From positions 1-10,336 of the forward strand of contig CAYVZZ010000078.1 in NCBI GenBank assembly GCA_964456185.1: a DNA stretch of 10,336 nucleotides, in the 5' to 3' direction. The notes below the pieces were generated by a model. The model saw nothing but the letters and a program-made list of their open reading frames with translations, searched no databases and had not been told where the DNA came from. The translations under genes were made by a program, and so were the position numbers. This stretch comes from CAYVZZ01 sp964456185 (lineage in GTDB: Bacteria; Pseudomonadota; Gammaproteobacteria; Pseudomonadales; Alcanivoracaceae). Positions within the stretch are counted from its first letter, which is position 1. The number at the start of each line of letters is the position of its first letter. Below are positions 6,592 through 10,336 of the stretch, in pieces.

Positions 6592-9444
6592 TTAAAAGTG
6601 GTACTTTTCACGTCGGCGTCGGAAAGCCTCTTCGCTACCTTCCATGATGTCCAGGACAGCCTTTGTAACATTGGCTTGATCAAGGCCCCCATTGGCACAG
6701 GGCTTGCCTTTACCTTCTTTGGCCTCAAGAGCGTAAACGAGTTCAGCATCACCATTAACTGGTAGGTTGGCATTGTGCGTTGCCATGATCAGTTGTCGTT
6801 TAGGCTTTACCTTGCGTAGCATGGGAATCAACTCTTTGAACACAAAATTGGAGTCAAGCTCGTCTTCTGGCTGGTCAATGATCAGTGGGCCACCTTCTTG
6901 GGCGAGCAGTAGTGCAAGCGCTGCAGTATTGCGTTGCCCGTCTGACAAAGAGTTTTCGGAAATACTGCCGGCCTTAGTGCCGTCTGCGCGATAAAGGATT
7001 AGATCAACGTTGTCATTTACCCGAGATGTGCGCAACTTCTCCCATTTTTGTGCATTGTCCTGAATGTGCTTGATGAGTTCTGGGCTACAACTGGGAAAAA
7101 TTTCATTCAGCTGGCTTTCTGGATCGTCCAAAAGGCTATTCAAGAGTTGCCACGGCGAACTTGTACCGTCTTGTGAGATAAATTTATCGTAGAGCCGCTG
7201 ACCGCTTTCTTCCCAATTTTTCCCGAGCCTAGTGCGCTTGTCGTTGGGTGAGAATGTTTCCCAAAGCTTTTGAAAGCTTTTAAGGCTTTGCTGATAATGG
7301 GCTGATGTTTCAATGAAGCGATGCTCACCACTTTTTGCCAAGTTGTTGGCTTTCTCAACCGCTTCTTGCCGTTTTGCATACTGTGTTTTCCAAACTACAT
7401 GCAGTTCAGCTAACAAATCGTCAGTATTTTTGCTGCGTTCTTCAAGCTGACTCAGGCTGGCTTGGTTGTTATCGATCTGTTTTTGTTTTTTGTCCTTTTG
7501 ATTGGCTATTTCTTGAAGACGACCGACGTCATCCTCGCTTAACCCCAGGTTTTGACAAGCTTCTTGGAATTTGGAGTCTGCCTGCGATAGCTCCTGCTGC
7601 GCGGTTTTCCACTGAGACGATTGAGTCTTGAAGGACTCAATGCTTGAGCGATACTGATTTACCGCTGCTTTTATTGTTGTATCAAACTGTTGCCTTACCT
7701 GCTGTACATGTTCGCCGAATTGTTGAAGCAGCTCTGAGTGCGGGGCGGTGTCGTCTTGAAAGACGCTGCGTGAGTCAACAAGCTCTTGGGCCTCATTGAA
7801 TATTTCGTTGATGTGTTTGTTCGATGCTTTTTCAATAGCATCCAAGTAACGCTGCTCACTTTTAAGTTGCTGATGTCGTTTGGCGTCATTTTGAATCGCA
7901 CTGCGTGCCTTCCATTGGCGCTCCAATTCGTCATGCTCTTGCTTCAGTCTTTTGTTATCGTCCTTTAATTCCGAAATACGACGTTGTTGGGAAAACGCAT
8001 CCTCAAGCTTGCGTTGGACATCGGTTTCTTGCGTGTCCAGTTCATTCAAGGCCGCTACATTGAAGCCATCTATTAGCGCTAACAACCGTTCGGCCTGTCG
8101 GCTACCACCCTCGTGATCTTCGGACTCGGTGAGCTGGTTGAGTTGCTGCTGACTGTAAAATTGAAAGGGCAAGTTATGGAAATAGGTGTCACTATCCGGT
8201 AAATCGCGATCAGCAACAGTTCGCCGCCCATCCTTCCAGATGATCTTGTCTTTTACACCTTCTGGGCTTTTCCACTGTACGCTCAGTTCCGCGTTCGCAT
8301 TGCTGAGAGTTTGGCGTATCCGCTCAATCTTCGCTTTTGAGTCGTTATCGATGTCCTCTGTTTTATCTTTGCCCAAGGCAATACGAAGATATTCCAATAA
8401 CGTCGATTTGCCACTGCCACGACCACCGATAATGCAGTTCATATTGGGCGAAAAGTGGACTTCTTGGTCATCAAGAAAATCGGTGCCGTTCACCCTGATT
8501 GATTGAACGATTGGGTGCGACGAGTGGTTTGATGGTGACTTATCGGTTGTGACATCCTTAGGCAGACGAATACGAGAGTCAGGGTCAAGGAACGCCTGAC
8601 GCAGCGACTCAATGGAAGGCTCCGACATCTTGATCCATGTGTGGCGATAACCAAGGCTATTGGCGACAGGGATACCATTATCTTTTTGTAGGGATTTTGC
8701 GTCGGACGACATGACATAGGCTGGATGGCGACCATTTCTACACCAACTAATGTCATTGCCGGCAAGAATATTTTGATACTTCTCTGCCGGTGGATGCTGA
8801 GTCAGTTCGACACAATACAAGTCTTCGTTTCTATAGTCTGCTTTGTTTGATGCATCGTTGAATATTCCGCTGTTCTGATCCGCATGTGCGGCGATAACAA
8901 TGCCGCCGTGTTCATCTTGAACCGTTTCGAGCAGCGACTTGAGCGAAACACGCTGGCCATTGTGACGTAGTTGAGTTGGTCCGGATTGGTCGAATCTGCT
9001 ATCAGTAGGTAGTCCAAGCTTCGTCAGTAGAGTATTACACTTTTCAAGGTCGGCTGCTTTCTTCGCTGGAGCCAAGAGACAAAGAACGTGATAACCAATA
9101 TCGACCTCAAAGCCTGGCAGAAATGTTAGTGGCGGGCGGTCGAACTCTTTTGCAACTGACTTATTTTGCTCAATTAGGTGTGTAGCGAACCTGTCTCTGG
9201 GGTCTTTCTCTCGGGAGAAGTTATGGTCAGTCAGCCCTATAAGGTCCAGTTCAAGTTCATGGCACCGCCTCAAGAAAATACGCGCTTTTTCCTGTATTCC
9301 TGACTCATCCGGCGTACCGTTAACTTTAGGGCGCCTTGGATTGCCCAAGCGTAGATTGTCATCGGCCCAGTGCGTATTGTCCTCTGGCGTTTGTACCTGC
9401 AAGTCACATTTTAGCCAGCGCATTCCTTTGTAGTCGGTATTCAT
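6592..9444 (-). CDS. TrlF-family-like PHP-domain / SMC-like ATPase
   Basis: This 950-residue protein joins an N-terminal PHP (metallo-phosphoesterase) domain to a split SMC/Rad50-like ATPase. PHP motifs are DLQVQTPED (14-22), LTDHN (71-75), PGFEVDIGYHVL (110-121), IAAHAD (184-189) and MSSDAKS (245-251). The first motif has Gln16 and Gln18 where most PHP enzymes have two His metal ligands. The ATPase has Walker A GGRGSGKST (340-348), a Gln/Glu/Lys-rich coiled coil at about 465-735, ABC signature SLSDGQRN (832-839), Walker B PLIIDQPEDELDS (853-865) and an H-loop MATHN (887-891). The inferred action is ATP-driven sensing or binding of DNA coupled to nucleic-acid cleavage. It begins with an ATGA overlap on the pglX stop (9441-9444). 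Lower GC than pglX (sampled stretches near 50% against 60-70%) hints at separate acquisition. Confidence 0.83.
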   Translation of the reverse strand: MNTDYKGMRWLKCDLQVQTPEDNTHWADDNLRLGNPRRPKVNGTPDESGIQEKARIFLRRCHELELDLIGLTDHNFSREKDPRDRFATHLIEQNKSVAKEFDRPPLTFLPGFEVDIGYHVLCLLAPAKKAADLEKCNTLLTKLGLPTDSRFDQSGPTQLRHNGQRVSLKSLLETVQDEHGGIVIAAHADQNSGIFNDASNKADYRNEDLYCVELTQHPPAEKYQNILAGNDISWCRNGRHPAYVMSSDAKSLQKDNGIPVANSLGYRHTWIKMSEPSIESLRQAFLDPDSRIRLPKDVTTDKSPSNHSSHPIVQSIRVNGTDFLDDQEVHFSPNMNCIIGGRGSGKSTLLEYLRIALGKDKTEDIDNDSKAKIERIRQTLSNANAELSVQWKSPEGVKDKIIWKDGRRTVADRDLPDSDTYFHNLPFQFYSQQQLNQLTESEDHEGGSRQAERLLALIDGFNVAALNELDTQETDVQRKLEDAFSQQRRISELKDDNKRLKQEHDELERQWKARSAIQNDAKRHQQLKSEQRYLDAIEKASNKHINEIFNEAQELVDSRSVFQDDTAPHSELLQQFGEHVQQVRQQFDTTIKAAVNQYRSSIESFKTQSSQWKTAQQELSQADSKFQEACQNLGLSEDDVGRLQEIANQKDKKQKQIDNNQASLSQLEERSKNTDDLLAELHVVWKTQYAKRQEAVEKANNLAKSGEHRFIETSAHYQQSLKSFQKLWETFSPNDKRTRLGKNWEESGQRLYDKFISQDGTSSPWQLLNSLLDDPESQLNEIFPSCSPELIKHIQDNAQKWEKLRTSRVNDNVDLILYRADGTKAGSISENSLSDGQRNTAALALLLAQEGGPLIIDQPEDELDSNFVFKELIPMLRKVKPKRQLIMATHNANLPVNGDAELVYALEAKEGKGKPCANGGLDQANVTKAVLDIMEGSEEAFRRRREKYHF

Positions 9445-10336
9445 TTCTTGTTCTCTCTTGCTACTTGTTTTTGGGCGAGGGTGAGGTGGTGGTCGTTGAT
9501 GCGGGTGCCTTGTTTATAGCCGTAGTCGGGGCCTAGGTGGTACCAGGGGGCGGTGGCGACGTCGGTGCCTCGGTCTTTGTTCCATTTGATGTTGGGTTTG
9601 TCGCGCAGGATGCCGGCGCCTTTCTTTTTGATGTCGGCTACGGTCATGAAGGGGCGGATGTTGAGGCGCACGCCGTCGTTGAGGTCGGGGTGCCAGCCGA
9701 TGGGTTGTTCGCTTAAGGGTTTCCAGCGGATGAAGATGTCGTGGGGCGCTTCACCTGCCAGTATTTGTTCGAGTTGCTTTTTCAGCGCAAGGGCGGCGGC
9801 GAGTTTTTCGTCGGCGCCGTCGATGCCTTGGGCTTGGTCGTGTTGTTGGCGGGTGATCCAGTCGCCCAGGTAGGTGTAGATCAGGGTTTCGAGGGTTTTG
9901 CGGGTGAGCTTGTGGTAGTTCACCAGTACGCTGAAGCCGTCGTTGAGGCCATCCCAGATATGCCAGATGAAGGGACGGTTGTTGAAGAGCTTGCAGTGTT
10001 GGGTGAAGAATTTGTCGCGCAGCCAGCTTTCGAGCGTTTTGCCGCCGTGGCCGCAGGCGGCGAGCAGTTGCGCGAGCAGGGCGTTGCTCCAGGCATCGCC
10101 GTAGGCTGCGGCCAGCAGGCGGGTGAGGCGATCTTCGGCGCGGGCTTCGCCGCGCACGGGGGGAATGCAGACAATGCCGTCGGCATCGGCGAGCGGCAGC
10201 AGCGGCTGGCAACGCTCGACCCAGGCGCGTTGCTCGGCGGCGAGTTCCATGTCGGCATCGAGCTCCGCCGGCCATTGGTAGCCCAGCAAGCGGGCGACGG
10301 CCACTTGCAACACGGTGTCGTCCGTGCGTAGCTCGC
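9441..10336 (-). CDS. pglX: PglX-type BREX adenine-specific DNA methyltransferase, C-terminal part (partial)
   Basis: The frame is open to the right edge, and at least 298 C-terminal residues are present. The catalytic domain (SAM-binding and NPPY motifs) would be upstream, outside the window. Recognisable parts are NRPFIWHIWDGLNDGFSVLV, a YHKLTRKTLETLIYTYLGDW helix region, a charged stretch with KKQLEQIL, and a tail with RDKPNIKWNKDRG, APWYHLGPDYG and RINDHHLTL. I recall these from C-termini of large Eco57I-like methylases in phage-defence loci. In BREX, PglX marks host DNA at a non-palindromic adenine site so that self is not attacked. Its position upstream of pglZ and brxL supports the name more strongly than this C-terminal piece does; a related defence methylase (for example DISARM-like) is the main alternative. 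It ends in an ATGA overlap with trlF, and GC is the highest in the window. Confidence 0.75.
   Translation of the reverse strand, partial: ELRTDDTVLQVAVARLLGYQWPAELDADMELAAEQRAWVERCQPLLPLADADGIVCIPPVRGEARAEDRLTRLLAAAYGDAWSNALLAQLLAACGHGGKTLESWLRDKFFTQHCKLFNNRPFIWHIWDGLNDGFSVLVNYHKLTRKTLETLIYTYLGDWITRQQHDQAQGIDGADEKLAAALALKKQLEQILAGEAPHDIFIRWKPLSEQPIGWHPDLNDGVRLNIRPFMTVADIKKKGAGILRDKPNIKWNKDRGTDVATAPWYHLGPDYGYKQGTRINDHHLTLAQKQVARENKK

Noticed and set aside
9741..10331. A 196-codon plus-strand open frame antisense to pglX
   Set aside because: It is Val/Gly/Glu/Ala-rich, as expected from the reverse strand of a high-GC gene, and has no recognisable motif.
9441..10336. DISARM methyltransferase in place of BREX PglX
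   Set aside because: No DISARM genes (drmA/B/C helicase, DUF1998, PLD) are in the window, while pglZ and brxL are; still, the catalytic half is not visible, so this is rejected only on context.
1..10336. CRISPR arrays, tRNA/rRNA genes, retron ncRNA
   Set aside because: No regularly spaced repeat array beyond the two-copy IS-end repeat was seen, and coding sequence fills the window, leaving no room for an RNA gene.

Overview
The window is part of a bacterial anti-phage defence island. Six genes lie head to tail on the minus strand with almost no space between them, and a small piece of mobile-element debris sits at the left edge. Codon use, moderate-to-high GC and the gene types suggest a proteobacterium, probably a gammaproteobacterium. 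The sequence does not let me name a genus.

In transcription order (right to left) the genes are: the C-terminal part of a large PglX-type adenine methyltransferase, running off the right edge (10336-9441); a 950-residue PHP-domain/SMC-like ATPase of the TrlF type (9444-6592); a 433-residue ABC/AAA-like ATPase (6577-5276); a 200-residue HNH nuclease-like protein (5279-4677); PglZ, an alkaline-phosphatase-superfamily BREX protein (4680-2341); and BrxL, the BREX AAA+/Lon-like protein (2338-293). The pglX...pglZ-brxL order is that of a type 1 BREX system. The brxA, brxB and brxC genes and the methyltransferase catalytic half would lie beyond the right edge.

The unusual part is the three-gene block between pglX and pglZ: a TrlF-like protein plus an ATPase/HNH pair resembling Septu PtuA/PtuB. 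It occupies the place where pglX normally meets pglZ. It is joined to the BREX genes by 4-bp ATGA overlaps on both sides (9441-9444 and 4677-4680), so the whole block is probably translated as one coupled operon. The inserted genes, most clearly trlF, are lower in GC than the flanking BREX genes. This looks like a defence module nested inside another defence system.

At the left edge, bases 1-55 look like the terminus of an IS21-family insertion sequence, with two 24-bp-spaced repeats and an outer CA end. It has cut into a serine recombinase gene, of which only the C-terminal helix-turn-helix part remains (to 303). That remnant converges on, and overlaps by 11 bp, the 3' end of brxL. There is no gene-free stretch longer than 300 bases, and I saw no RNA gene, CRISPR array or convincing promoter or terminator. 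The operon promoter is presumably upstream of the window.
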